Assembly (NCBI RefSeq): GCF_001625305.1
Contig: NW_017803713.1
Coordinates: 385,949-449,948, forward strand
DNA length: 64,000 nt
DNA from: Branchiostoma belcheri
Lineage: Eukaryota > Chordata > Leptocardii > Amphioxiformes > Branchiostomatidae
Reading direction: 5' to 3'
Shown in pieces: positions 10,513-21,406 of the stretch. Both the position numbers and the translations under genes were made by a program. Under the pieces are notes generated by a model. It was not told the origin of the DNA and did not search any database. It saw only the letters and a program-made list of their open reading frames with translations. Position 1 is the stretch's first letter, and each line of letters opens with the position of its first letter.

Positions 10513-11440
10513 AAATAAACAAACTAAGAAACAAACACGTGAACTTCACAAACTTGGCAGAAGTCTCCTTTTATTCTTTATTTCCCAGCGAAACTCCAGA
10601 ATTCCCTAGCTACATTTTACTTGTACACGAAACTTACATAGATCAACAAGCTGGTGTGTTACTACAGAGACTATTAAACAGGTACAGAAATTAAGCAAAG
10701 GCAACTGCTGATAAAGTAATCACGGTTATAATAATATTAATACTAGGACTTCATACAGGACAAATACCTATGCTTTATTTCTCGTCAATAAAAGAGCTGA
10801 CGTTTGTCGTGAAACAGCAGCACCACTATCCATCCCAATAGTTGTGAATAACACCGGATAATGATACTACCAGCTAAAGATACGGTACAAGTATTGAATA
10901 TTACAACTAAGTACTAGTAGTACCTTTCTATCATCTTTCCAGTGGAACCATCACTGTTGCCACCTTCCTTCAGCATTAGAGGAAGGGATCGATGAAAAAA
11001 ATTTGCTTCTTTCCTCCAACAATATCTGACGTCTTCTACATAACCATGGCTCTCTGGAAATCGTTAGTTAGCAAAATATGCATATGACAAACAAAAATAT
11101 AATATCAGTAAAAGGTTTGCAGTAGGGCTAAAGAAAAAGAGCGTTTAGAAACTAAGTACATCTGCTCAGGTATTTCTCCGGTATTCTTTATAAGAAAAGC
11201 ACAGGTACCGGTGGTAGCTTTAGTTTTAATCCTTCCACAAGTCTGGACAAAGGATGCAGTGTTATTATGGTCATCATACTGCATATTGCGGTCGGTCTAT
11301 TGTGATTATGTCTATAATATTGCGATAGTGGTTAAAATATTGGTATTGTTGCTTGTGCTGGCTGTCAATTATATTACTAAGGTATGAACTCTTAGCCTTG
11401 TACATTGCATGTGTACATGTCTGTGTTTTATTTTGTGTGG
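10513..11440. other. Intergenic, nothing recognised
   Basis: AT-rich sequence between the YPP-1 upstream region and the TG array. No exon, RNA gene or structured repeat was recognised. Confidence 0.4.
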
Positions 11441-11449
11441 AAATGTCCG

Positions 11450-11504
11450 CGCGTGTGTGTATGTATGTTTGTGTGTGTGTGTGTCTGTTTGTGAATGTAT
11501 GTGT

Positions 11505-11547
<43 letters not shown>

Positions 11548-11613
11548 TGTCTGTGTGTGTGCCTGTGTGTGTGTAGATGTACTAGTTTGTGTGTGTGTGT
11601 GTGTGTGTGCGTG
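11450..11613. repeat. (TG)n microsatellite, left part
   Basis: The TG tract ends at the left LTR of the element at 11614. TG-rich sequence resumes at 13630 after the right LTR, so one array was split by the insertion. Confidence 0.85.
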
Positions 11614-11842
11614 TGTTGTGAACCCACTGTGAACCATATGTGCATTACCATACAAGAACCCCCCTATCATATAAGTAGACTAGTCCTGTTACACAACCCC
11701 CTATCTTAGAAGTAGAATAGTCCAACCCAGGAACCTCACTCTGGTGCTAGGAGTCCTGGAGGCAACACAATAAAACATCAAGCTCCACAAAAGTCCAGTC
11801 TGCGACCAGTTCTTTACAATCCAGAAGAACCTCTTCACAACA
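11614..11842 (+). repeat. Left LTR
   Basis: 229-bp direct repeat with 9-bp terminal inverted ends, TGTTGTGAA and TTCACAACA. It is almost identical to the right LTR. Confidence 0.88.
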
Positions 11843-12099
11843 AATGGCGTCACGGACAGGATTGTACTGACGGTCAGTACGATATCGATGCACAGAACTG
11901 TACCCATCCGGCCAAACTCACCGCAGAGCTGACGACTTCCAGCTCCACCATGTGCCAAGCTGCTGTGGGAGGGTGAGTAAGACCATGGCCATTCTGTCAC
12001 TTTATCCTGGACCCAGAAACCTCAACATCGTACCAGCCTCCAGCAGAAATACACCCTACATTCAAGATACAGTCTTCTATGGGTTCGAAACATCCGATA

Positions 12100-13260
12100 C
12101 CACGTGAAGGAAGGGAAGAACTGTCTCCAGTCTCCAAACCCCACTGACAGCACGGGTGGTCTAGTGAGCTGCCGATCTCGTCGGGTGGAACCAGGCTAGC
12201 GAATACGGCACTGTATCCGGTCTCCAACGTCCACTGCCAGCAACGGGCGGTCACGCAAGCTTCAAGTCGTCGGGTAGAAATTCATGAGACAGAGGTCAGC
12301 CCCATCTCCAAACTCTACTGACAGAACGATTTGTAAAGTAAGCTGCCGAACTCGTCGGGTGGAATCGGGAGGCGAGTGAATGCAGGCACGTGTCCAGTCT
12401 TCAGGGTCCACTGCCAGAAACGGGCGGTCAAGCAAGCTTCCAGGCCTCGGGTGGGACAGAGTCTTAGGAACGCTCTGGAATCCTTCATTGTTGGTGTCAG
12501 GCCCAGCAAGACCACACACTAAGACTGTACTTATGCAAGCAAGCTTCCAGTTGAACTGTAGCCTCTAGCAGAAACATTCTCACATTTATATTCTTGGACT
12601 CTTTACAGCTAGCTAGATTTACATTTTAACATTCCTGTAAGTGTTTATTCTAGAACTTTGTTTTTGCAAAGTTTCCTTTCCCATGCATGCCATGTGGCCT
12701 GAGCAAGATGTGTTCAGACCAGCCCCTGATTGCCCCACCACATGTGGTAGCCATTAGCCCTGTTCAAAAACAACAGGCCAAAGTAAAATATTCACAGTTT
12801 CCTGTCTCTTGGTCAGTGTGGCAACAATTTAGTGCTTCAGTGTGCCAAACATTCAGCTGGTTCACTTTACGTTGGCCAGGGTTTGTTTTCTGATGTATAA
12901 ATCATAGCTACACCTTGATCCATGTTTTTCTACCTCCATTGTTATACCATTTTCTATATTGTACTGTACTTCCCATTACTTATTTGGTAGACATTGTAGT
13001 AAATAATTTGTTCCTCAGTGTGCCAGGCATTCGACTGGGTCTCGTCGTTAACCAGAGTTTGCCTTCTGAAGTTCAAATAGCTACCTTGTTGTTTCAAATT
13101 TGCATTTTGTATGATACAAGTTAACCTGATTCCCAACCATTATCTGGTACACAAAGTAGCAAACTGTTCCTCAGTGTTCCAGGCATTCGACTGGGTCTCT
13201 TTGTCAACCAGAGTTTGTCTTCTGAGGTTCAAACAGCTACTTTGTTCCACGCCGTATCAT
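12100..13260 (+). repeat. Degenerate tandem units inside the LTR element
   Basis: At 12110-12450 related units share 'gtccactgccag', 'cgtcgggtgga' and 'cgggcggtca'. At 12830-13255 three units share 'tcagtgtgccag', 'cattcgactgggtctc' and 'accagagtttg'. Neither set keeps a long open frame. Confidence 0.7.
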
Positions 13261-13399
13261 TTTCTGTAACTTTAATATAATACATGTACAACAATACCTA
13301 TGTCATCTGTAACTTAAGTAAGTAATTAACCAGTGGGTTCAACTGTTTATTATTATTATTCAGATTGACCTCGTCAATCCTCCTGTGTGAGGGGAGGTA

Positions 13400-13629
13400 T
13401 GTTGTGAACCCACTGTGAACCATATGTGCATTACCATACAAGAACCCCCCCTATCATATAAGTAGACTAGTCCTGTTACACAACCCCCTATCTTAGAAGT
13501 AGAATAGTCCAACCCAGGAACCTCACTCTGGTGCTAGGAGTCCTGGAGGCAACACAATAAACCATCAAGCTCCACAAAAGTCCAGTCTGCGACCAGTTCT
13601 TTACAATCCAGAAGAACCTCTTCACAACA
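13400..13629 (+). repeat. Right LTR
   Basis: 230-bp copy of the left LTR with one extra C in a C-run and one substitution. It is preceded by a polypurine tract. The few differences imply a recent insertion. Confidence 0.88.
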
Positions 13630-13651
13630 GTGTGTGCATGTGTGTGTGTGC

Positions 13652-13696
<45 letters not shown>

Positions 13697-13762
13697 GATG
13701 CATGTGATATGTGTGTGTGTGTGTGTGTGTGGATGCATGTGGTATGTGTGTGTGTTGTCAGC
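13630..13762. repeat. (TG)n / (TC)n microsatellite, right part
   Basis: TG tracts flank a pure TC run at about 13653-13686. This continues the array interrupted by the LTR element. Confidence 0.88.
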
Positions 13763-13808
13763 CGTGTAAACAATGCGCTTCTATGACACTCGCAAAGGCG
13801 TCATCAAA

Positions 13809-14383
13809 TCAGGGACACTTGAAGCGCACTTCGTAGTCGCGGCATTGGTAGGGCGCAGGGGTATTTTCCGGGCCCCCTTCGGGATTCTTGCGGCAGACGA
13901 AGCCCGGGTTCGGTCCGAAGCGGTGGAAAACCTCGCCGGTCAGCCCTGCAGGCACGTCGCCGATGGTAGTCTTGACTTGGATGCCGGAAGCCTTGGCGCA
14001 GGCCTGCCCCGGGTTGAGGGTGTCGACAATAGACAGGTACTCCCAGTCCCCGGTGACGGTCGGGTCGTCGACGTCGAACCAGGCGGTCCAGCCGGGGCAG
14101 TCGCAGGGGACGGGAAAACTCTGCTGCGGACACCAGAAACGTACCTCGTAGTCCTGGCAGGTTGTGGGCTGGCAGACGAACCCCGAGAAGACGTTGAAGT
14201 GGGTGAAGGTGTCTAAGGTGAGCGCCGCGGGAGTGCCCGTCCCCACCACCCGGGCCTCGATGCCGGACGGATTGTCGCAGATCTGTCCCGGGTTTTCGTT
14301 GCGGAGGTCGGTCAGCGTCTCCCAGTCGCCTGTTCCAGAGGGATTGTCGCGGTCGAACCAGCGTGTCCAGCCGTATTCACAGT
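13809..14383 (-). CDS. Lectin-CysD exon 6: two CysD (mucin WxxW) domains
   Basis: Each domain opens with a WTxWFDxDxP motif (WTRWFDRDNPSGTGDWE and WTAWFDVDDPTVTGDWEYL). Each continues NPGQxCxxxSGIxxx and GFVCxP or GFVCRKN, and ends with a DYEVRFWCP or DYEVRFKCP block. This matches the mucin-2/mucin-5 CysD family. The stop codon follows FKCP directly. Confidence 0.88.
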
Positions 14384-17300
14384 CTGAAATACAGTAAGTC
14401 AGAAAATCAGCGAAACTATTGCCCAACCCAACAAAGGAAAAAAAAACAAGGCACAAGAAACGACGTGAACTTATGGTGCATTTTGGAACCTAGGCTGTCA
14501 GTCAATAATCTTATTCCGTAACATGCACAATGCAAATAGCTAAAGAAACGATTGTATCTCCCATTTCTAACCGACAATGCTTAAGCTGTGGTCTCTGGTT
14601 AACGCACGCACGCACACACGCACCCACAAACACACGCACACACACACGCGCGCGCGCGCGCGCACACTCGCACACACACACAACACACGCACACACAAAC
14701 ACACACACACACGGACAGGCGCACACACACACACACACGCACACACACACACGCACACACACACACACACACACATACACACACACACACACACACAGTT
14801 TAATTATGATAGTTAAAATAATTATCTTTTGAAAGACTGCAAACTTACATTTGTGCCAGGGCCACCAGATCCAGGGCCAGCGGATGATGATGTAGATCCT
14901 GATTGGACAGCAGTGTATGATGATGATGACGCGAGGGTGCCACCACCACCAACCCCAGGGGAAATACACCCAGGACCAGTAGTGGTTCAGCACCATCACC
15001 TTGTACTCATTTTGCCAGTTGTGACTTTGCCGTTTGACCCGCAGGTGCGAGATTTCTTCCACGTTGTTGACCTGGAGGATATCCGCGTCGCTGGCCACCT
15101 CTCCCCGTGGAGCGGTGATGTTCCGGTCGGGCTCGTGCGGCTCCGGGAGGGTGGCTCGGACTTCCTCCCAGTCCGTGTTGTTGATCAGGTCTGCCAGGTG
15201 CTCCCGGACGTTCGGCAGGGCCTCTCGAGCCGTCGCGGGAACTGCCTCGCCGATCCTAGCCACCTTCTCATTCAGGCTACGAAGCGACTCTGTGAACATC
15301 ACATGAAGAACATGCTGCAATAATCCACTTTGGAATTGATCAGGACTGGACCATAGAAACGATGCTGTGACTAGTGTAAGTTGTAATGAAATTGCAATAC
15401 GTTAATTTTGAAGCTATTGTGTTATCAGGACCCCTGGCCTCTCCCACCTTGAGCACTTGAAAAGCGGCTATGGCCGAAGTGTATTCTTTCAAGGCTAAAT
15501 AAAGGTCGAAATAGAAAAAAAAGATGTCAGATTCACGAAGTATATCTTTTTACTGCGATTTGGAAGCTTGTCCTCTGCCTTCATCAGGGTGACGTTGTGC
15601 TGCTGAATTCACAAAAGAAACGATAATTATCTTTGTGCGAGGAAATAAAGCTTTGTTGAATACATTACCAACCCCTTAAAACTATTGCCAATCTGGTGAA
15701 ACGATCTGGTGCATGATAACTTCATATCCAACGCAGATGTAAGACCCAAAGCCAATCAACAGTCAATCTACAAGAATCTGCAAGCAGCGCTATTTGAGCT
15801 GGCTAGGCCATGCTACATTAGACTTCTGTCAGCTGGACAAGCAAAGCAAGTCTGGGGCCCACAGGAGAAAAGACACAGAGGTCTAGGTCGCCTCAAAATG
15901 AACTACAGACAAGCAACTGCAAACCGTTAATCTGAACTGGAAGGATGAGGGAGAATGATTGGACCGCTCTGATTGCCGCATGTGCAGGAAAACACGGGAG
16001 GCCCTTACTCAACGCGTTAACGTGTAAGTCTGGATACAGCTATTGAAGGACTTACCGGCAGGGCTCCCGGAGAGACCACTGATCTCAGGATCGGAGAAGG
16101 CGAAGGTCGCATCGCAGTCCCCGGAGTCGTACGCCAGCACGGTCTGCGGCCCGGTCACCTCCCAGTTCTCGCTGAACTTCCCCAGCTTGTCGGGCCGCCT
16201 GCCTAAATCCACGGTCTGCAGCTCCGAGATGTCTCTCTGCAGGTCGTCTAGTCCCAGCTCCCGGAAACTTTCGGGCATCGCTTCTTTCAGTTCTTCCAAC
16301 TTCGCCTCCAGGGTCTGGTACTCGAAACTCGTGACTGCAGCAAAGAGACGGCTATTAAAGGATATAGAACGGGCCTGGGATATAAGCTATGAGAAAATCC
16401 TTCCTCTTTCAGGCAATAAGCCTCAGTAATCAGGATCTGTAAATAGTTCTCCTCTGTTTTAAAAATCTGAAACTTGTTTAGTTTTAATCGTCAATGTCGT
16501 TCTTTTTCATTATTTCTTTCAAGTTTTTAATGTAACACTTGTACATATGTAATTCAGCCAATACTGGCTGCAAATCAAAGTGAATAAACAGTATTCAGTA
16601 TTTGAGTGCGCAAGCAAAGAGGCAAGGAAGTTGTAGGCAAATGAGAAGTTGCATGATGAATGAATTGTATAATGTTACCAGATATACTGTTACTCGTACC
16701 AGAGCCGTTGATGAACTTATCATAACGTTGAGATTCTATCTAGGTGTAAATGCACGGCTGGATCCTGTTGCCAACGAATTTTCGAATAACTCCAGTTTTG
16801 TAGAAGTATTTGAATTTATTATCGTATGTTATTTTTGATAATATTATTCAGCCAGTCAAACGAACAGATACTTACGCAGGTCGGATTGGCAGATGAACCG
16901 TTGCGGCCTTCTGGCACACTCCGTGACGGCCCACTGGTACTGGCTGCCGGCATCCAGGATGACGCAGTCCCTGCTCTGGGCATTCCCGGAGGGATCCTTC
17001 CAGTCTTCAAAACTGCCGGCTGTCAGCTCCGTACCGCCCACACAAAGGTGGTGTCGTTCCCCAGGTCATCAAGTCCGATCCAATGGCTCCTGTAGTATGG
17101 AAAGGGGAATGAGTTGGAAAGCCTGTGCACGTGAGTTAAAAGGAGAGGGAGGATGGATGAGATGAAGACGGGAACTAGAAAGGTGACATTTGCAAAGCAA
17201 ATGCATAATGTTTACCTTCAAGTATGGTCTGCTCTGTTAATTTTTACTCAAACACGTTCACATATACATACATACATACATACATACATACATACATACA

Positions 17301-17676
17301 TACATACATACATACATACAAGAGTCTAAATCCTAAATCCCTGTAAACTTGCAACATGATGTTAAATCCAACACTGGGGGACACCATGGTGACAGACGTC
17401 CGGTTCAGGCTATTGACCTTATCTTATTTGTTTGGAGAGGAAAAAGAAGAGGAAGAAGAAACAGATCAAAAACAATATGTTTTCCTTCTGTGAAGATAAA
17501 CATAGTTAAATGAACAAAATGATGGCATAGGTGAGTGAAACCTTAAATGAGTGAATGTGAGTGACTAACAATAATCCGGAGTTCTCAGACCTCGGTGAAA
17601 TATCTAAATCCTGTATGATTGTGACTGCGTCCTTTTCTTCATTCTTCTCTGCAGAGAGAGAGAGAGAGCGTGCGCT

Positions 17677-17719
<43 letters not shown>

Positions 17720-18750
17720 CAATACCTCAATTTTTGTAGGTCATAAGAGATGGAGCTAACAAATAGAGGCTAGGATTGAATCGTTGGAGAGCAATGGCGT
17801 GAAAGGTAAGTGGGTAAGAGTGAGTGTGATAGTGAGAGATCACCGTCAGTTCGTAAGAGGATACTTACGAACTGACGGAACTGACTTACTGGAGGATACT
17901 GGATCGGAAAGTGTCAAGATAGCGCAAATCCATACTGAGACCTAGAGAAGAGGAACTGTTGGTAGAATGAATGAGTTGTAAGGACCACGTGAATGTTTAA
18001 ATCCTTACGGTGCAGATGCTGCCGTGAGTTGTTGCTGAATCCACGTGTTGGTCGCGGAGTCCGGGATGACGGCCAGTCGGCCGCCCGAATACTGGCAGGT
18101 GGTCCTGGCGCTGGCGTAGTTCAGTCCGTACGGGGAGAACCAGTAGCAGTGGCCGTTGTAGTACGTACTACCCGTGTTACAACCTACAGGCAGGAACCAC
18201 AAAACTACCATCGTAAGGCGTTATACAACCATAGATACACCAAGGTGAATAAAATTATTCCAACATCCTATCAATAACAGTAATACCTAAGCAATTAGCA
18301 GGGGTGTTACAGAGGAGCTAAGTCAGCACTGTGGTTAATATTGAATGATTGAGATGTGAATCATTTACACAGTAAATTTCAACTCTTTGAAAGAAGGCTC
18401 TGGCAATTTGGAATTGCCACTACATGTATACGTATTAAAATGTCGGACTTCAAACTAAACAGCACATGTCTCAATGTTACCAGTATAAATTTTGAGGGTA
18501 ACGTTATATTGGACATTGTTACATGTATATACAAAGCAATTAGATCCAAAAACACTGACAACACCTATTGTAGTGGCCAAGGCAGTGAAGCTATATCTAA
18601 CTGTAGCCCAACCTACTGTCTTCCATGGTCAATGCATATGCCAAACAAATCCAAGAAAAAGTACAACAGAGAAGACTCACTTTGACCGTTCGTTCCCACA
18701 ATCAGCAACGCGATGGCGCATAGGACTGTGGGAAGGTAAAAGCTGCCCAT
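13809..18750 (-). CDS. Secreted C-type lectin with furin site, Trp-rich segment and two mucin CysD domains (6 exons, frameshifted)
   Basis: The minus-strand exons are 18681-18750, 18009-18183, 16876-17089, 16056-16334, 14849-15289 and 13809-14383, about 584 aa. Residues 1-22 are a signal peptide. Residues 24 to about 152 form a C-type lectin domain (WIGLDD, then WAVTECARRPQRFICQ). Residues 153 to about 325 are acidic and partly helical. Near residue 330 lies RVKRQ, a furin-type R-X-K-R site. The next 60 residues contain 13 Trp and 10 Ile. Two CysD (mucin-2 WxxW) domains end the protein. CysD domains occur in gel-forming mucins. Exon 3 has a net -1 frameshift inside the lectin fold. A mucus-layer or defence lectin is inference. 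Confidence 0.8.
14606..14797. repeat. (CA)n microsatellite
   Basis: Long CA-rich array with a CG run at 14647-14662, inside the last intron of the lectin-CysD gene. Open frames across it on both strands are spurious. Confidence 0.9.
14849..15289 (-). CDS. Lectin-CysD exon 5: furin-type site and Trp/Ile-rich segment
   Basis: The 441-bp phase 1-1 exon starts LRSLNEKVARIGEAVPATAR, an amphipathic helix, and reaches HLRVKRQS (RVKR near 15030-15041). The downstream 60 codons hold 13 Trp and 10 Ile, including GWWWWHP, VIIIIHCC, IYIIIR and WPWIWWPWHK. Both splice junctions are in frame with the lectin and CysD exons. The opposite strand is also open and Asp/Pro-rich but has no splice support. Confidence 0.8.
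15500..15640. repeat. Retroelement-like 3' end
   Basis: The motif GCCTTCATCAGG (reverse CCTGATGAAGGC) followed by AT-rich sequence and 'aaataaagctttg' resembles the inverted arms at 46.48-46.85 kb. It lies in intron 4 of the lectin-CysD gene. The classification is uncertain. Confidence 0.35.
15790..16010 (+). pseudogene. Decayed RTE-like retrotransposon fragment
   Basis: Translation with stops gives LSWLGHATLDFCQLDKQSK, a gap, then NLNWKDEGE and RKTREALTQR. This resembles the C-terminal end of RTE-type elements (RWLGH, later NWEDLAQDR). Several stop codons show it is dead. It lies in intron 4 of the lectin-CysD gene. Confidence 0.5.
16056..16334 (-). CDS. Lectin-CysD exon 4: acidic helical linker
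   Basis: The 279-bp phase 1-1 exon encodes YQTLEAKLEELKEAMPESFR, a likely coiled coil. It then runs into an aromatic and acidic stretch with SENWEVTGPQTVLAYDSGDC. No named domain was recognised. Confidence 0.8.
16876..17089 (-). CDS. Lectin-CysD exon 3: C-terminal half of CTLD, frameshifted
   Basis: The first part, in the frame set by exon 2, reads HWIGLDDLGNDTTFVWA and then meets TGA. The remainder continues in another frame as GTELTAGSFEDWKDPSG up to FICQSDL. The expected CTLD text is W-A-D-G-T-E-L, so about four bases seem missing next to repeated CGG. The exon is 214 bp, one short of frame. Splice sites at both ends are intact. Confidence 0.75.
17180..17490. repeat. Dispersed repeat family D copy with (ACAT)n
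   Basis: It carries 'ggtctgctctgttaa', 'caccatggtgacagacg' and 'tgttttccttc', which recur at 6.28-6.52, 48.2-48.4, 50.8-51.05 and 57.0-57.3 kb. An ACAT microsatellite (17264-17320) is embedded. It lies in intron 2 of the lectin-CysD gene. Confidence 0.65.
17655..17717. repeat. (AG)n microsatellite
   Basis: A nearly pure AG run interrupted by CGTGCGCTCG. It lies in intron 2 of the lectin-CysD gene. Confidence 0.9.
17846..17881. repeat. 15-bp-stem perfect hairpin
   Basis: CCGTCAGTTCGTAAG, six bases, then CTTACGAACTGACGG. The stem is perfect and the loop short. A further 'gaactgact' follows. It lies in an intron and its role is unknown. Confidence 0.75.
18009..18183 (-). CDS. Lectin-CysD exon 2: N-terminal half of C-type lectin domain
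   Basis: The acceptor is CCTGTAG. The exon encodes CNTGSTYYNGHCYWFSPYGL, then a Cys in ARTTC and GGRLAVIPDS, the usual opening of a CTLD. It exits in phase 2 at CC|GTAAGG. Confidence 0.85.
18681..18750 (-). CDS. Lectin-CysD exon 1: signal peptide
   Basis: ATG at 18748-18750 opens MGSFYLPTVLCAIALLIVGT, a hydrophobic signal peptide ending NGQ. The donor is A|GTGAGT, phase 1. Confidence 0.8.
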
Positions 18751-18838
18751 CTTCTGTAGAAAGAATACGTTTTGCTGTATGTCAATCGAGCGACTCTAGC
18801 CTGTGAGACAACCAAAACTTAACTAAATGACAAACTGA

Positions 18839-18879
18839 GGTGTGTGTGTGTGTGTGTGTGTGTTTGTGTGTGTGTGTGG
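18839..18879. repeat. (TG)n microsatellite
   Basis: Short TG run just upstream of the lectin-CysD start codon. Confidence 0.9.
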
Positions 18880-20340
18880 TGCCCTGCAACTTGCTGCAAG
18901 ACATCCAAATCCTTTAACAAGACAAAAATTTAGGTTTCCATAGAAAAATACCAATATCTATCTGTCTTTAGCAAAACTTTCAGTCAAGTTGTGTTTTCAG
19001 TCGTTGAATAAAAAACGTACTTGTGTAAGTTAGAACAATCTAGTCATGAGACATTCAAATGGTAGCTGTGTTATACATTAGGATGACACAATATTTTGCA
19101 AAGTCATTGTGTCGACACAACTAAGTGCACTTCACTAACTTCGCCTCCGTGAAGTGATGCAATTATACAGTTGATTAATGACAACTTTGTCAGCTTAATT
19201 GCTGATCTGCATAGTTTGTACATGGCCTTTGCTCGATCCAACATCCATCATAAGATCTTTCAGCATGGGGTTCTTTTGTCACACACAGAGCAGAGAAACC
19301 GGTCGGGCCTTCCCATAGCCACGCCCAGCTGTAGTCACGTGAACACATCTCGCTCTCTTATTGGATAAAGTGTTAACATGATTGGCAGGCATGGCAGACG
19401 TGATAATTCTTGCGACATCCCGCCCAGACATTTGCAATGAAGATTGCTCACTTGTGCGAGGGAGCGAATTCAGTGGACACAAGAACACTGACAGACAAAA
19501 CCTCGACGTAGCATACAAAACAGCCATTCGTAACATATGCTGTGCTGTTCCCTTTCCTAACTGCCGTTTTACTTAGCTATAGGTATAATAGAGATTTCAC
19601 TTATGATACCGGTCAACGTAGCTTTGCGGCTAGCTAGGCTAGTCGATCTGTCACAAATGTTAATTAGACCCGTGTCGTATCCTTGGTGCCTATGTCTATG
19701 TGGATGTACCTACCTTGCTGGTATATGTGTCACTGTAGGTATATGTGTTCACATTCACAGTACAAAATTAAAAGATCTTTGCCAATTTTATGCCTCAGAT
19801 TTCCCGCAGAATGTGTTTTCTGGCAGGTAGTACAAATGTTGCGGATAGAAATAGAAATATTATATCCTCATGCAGTCTACAAGTCAACGGGATCGTGATC
19901 TTACCATGCGATTTTCTTCTTTTCGTAGTTGATCCCAAAACTCGGCGTTGTGTAGCGGGCGCGAAGAAAACCTCCGCAGTGGTGTCACCACTTCTCACCG
20001 CTCCAGAAGTGCGGGGCTCCGGCTCGAGCTTCAGCTAGACGTATTCAACCTTTGAAGATCTAGACGTTTCAATTATCAGGCTAAAACCGAAGCTGATTGG
20101 AGGAAAGGCATGATTAAATACACGCCTCCAACCGACGTCAGTGGGGTTGCCTAGCAACAAAGGTATGGCGAGTATCTTACAGAATAGCTCAGAAGTTCCC
20201 GCACCCATGAAAATGTCGGAAGGTCATCAACAGATGTGATCTGACATTTTGGTTAATGGTTTGTCAGTGATCAGACAGACTGTCTTCGCATTGAATTGTA
20301 TCGCAAATTACAATTAAGCCCGTGGAAGCATAGCTCTATT
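18880..20340. other. Intergenic, no gene recognised
   Basis: It holds two moderately GC-rich patches (19300-19345 and 19925-20040) with one ATTGG motif and a CACGTGA E-box, but no exon I can support. An open frame ending at 20038 lacks recognisable domains. Confidence 0.4.
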
Positions 20341-20349
20341 ATGCTTATA

Positions 20350-20352
20350 TGT

Positions 20353-20430
<78 letters not shown>
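20350..20430. repeat. (TG)n microsatellite
   Basis: Nearly pure TG array of about 80 bp. Confidence 0.92.
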
Positions 20431-20431
<1 letters not shown>

Positions 20432-20689
20432 TGCATTTTTTCTGTGTGGTAGAAACAGGACTGAGATATCCTACGACGTTTTATAACCTGTCGTACGTCA
20501 ACTTCAGAGAAGACGTAAGACAGCTCAGCGGGAAGTCTGCGACACCGCCAGCCTAGTGTAAATTGGACCTATACTTTTCTTGTCGTCTGTGTCGTCATGT
20601 GGTGTTGCACAACCGACCTTCGGCCATTAATTACTAGTATCCACTTGAGCTGAATGACACTATGTTTAGCACAAAACATGTTTTTCTTC

Positions 20690-20815
20690 GTAAAACTACC
20701 AAGGGTACCCGGGGAGCCTACAGTTGAACTATGCGGCGGGGAAATGTCTACAGGCCCGAATGGAGCCCGCCCAAACCGCGATAGACTGAGCACCAGGCTG
20801 TTACGACTATACGTG
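20690..20815. repeat. Fragment of inverted-repeat element family E
   Basis: The segment from 'gtacccggggagcct' to 'cgatagactgagcaccaggct' matches the right half of the element at 44526-44776. It appears to be a half copy. Confidence 0.55.
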
Positions 20816-20829
20816 CAGTGCGTCCTTAA

Positions 20830-21300
20830 CCTCATCAGGTCTGCTTAACCTTGTTAAACGCGCGTGACACATGGTTCGGCTTCTCAAAGGGATCTTGATG
20901 TGGTAGAATGCCTTCTGGGTGCACATGCACCATTCATCCAAAGTGCGTGCTCTAGGTCGTTCACTTATAGGGGTGTAGTCTGCTAGCGCCGACTGCTGTG
21001 GAAGGTTTTCCTCAACGGTGTTATTCAGCCTCCTGTCGTATTGCTTTGGTACTGCAGTTAAAGTTGGTACGCGTCGTGACGTCATCACATTGCCTCAGTC
21101 ACATACAAACAACATTACAATTCCTTCTGAGAAATCTTTTCACCATATAACACGGTTGTCAAGTACGAAGAAACCGATACCAAACTAATAAACTGATTAA
21201 CAAGATATTTTCGTACTCTAGTTAATTTAGATTTTTTTGCAAGAAAATATTCCCTTTTTTGTGAGCCAAAAGTCAAAACAAATATAGTTAGCCTGGGTAC
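20830..21300. other. Intergenic, nothing recognised
   Basis: A 93-codon minus-strand open frame (20807-21088) has no recognisable domain or splice support. No repeat was identified. Confidence 0.35.
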
Positions 21301-21406
21301 CATCCTATTTGTATGCCGGGGCTCCCATACTCCCCCCTTAGAAATATTTCCCAGGCCAGCGACTACATTACCCTGAAAATATATCCACCAATATCAAGCT
21401 TAAGCA

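Larger units (their letters stand above)
11614..13629 (+). mobile_element. Non-autonomous LTR retrotransposon (2.0 kb)
   Basis: Two nearly identical LTRs (11614-11842 and 13400-13629) differ at only about two positions: one base in a C-run, and AAAACATC versus AAACCATC. Each starts TGTTGTGAA and ends TTCACAACA, giving canonical TG...CA ends. Two bases after the left LTR a primer-binding site reads TGGCGTCACGGACAGGATT (11845-11863), which matches the complement of a eukaryotic tRNA-Ser 3' end as I recall it. A purine tract, TGAGGGGAGGTA, precedes the right LTR. The 1.56-kb interior has no gag or pol; it holds two sets of degenerate tandem units. It must rely on an autonomous partner. Confidence 0.88.

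Noticed and set aside
10236-11709. Open frames rich in His-Thr or Cys-Val
   Set aside because: They are CA/TG dinucleotide repeats read in frame, with no start context or splice support.
12262-12519. Possible gag fragment inside the LTR element
   Set aside because: The frames are short, interrupted and overlap degenerate tandem units; no gag, protease or RT motif is visible.
14829-15323. Asp/Pro-rich 164-codon plus-strand frame
   Set aside because: It is antisense to the Trp-rich exon, which has in-frame splice junctions to lectin and CysD exons. The plus frame has none.
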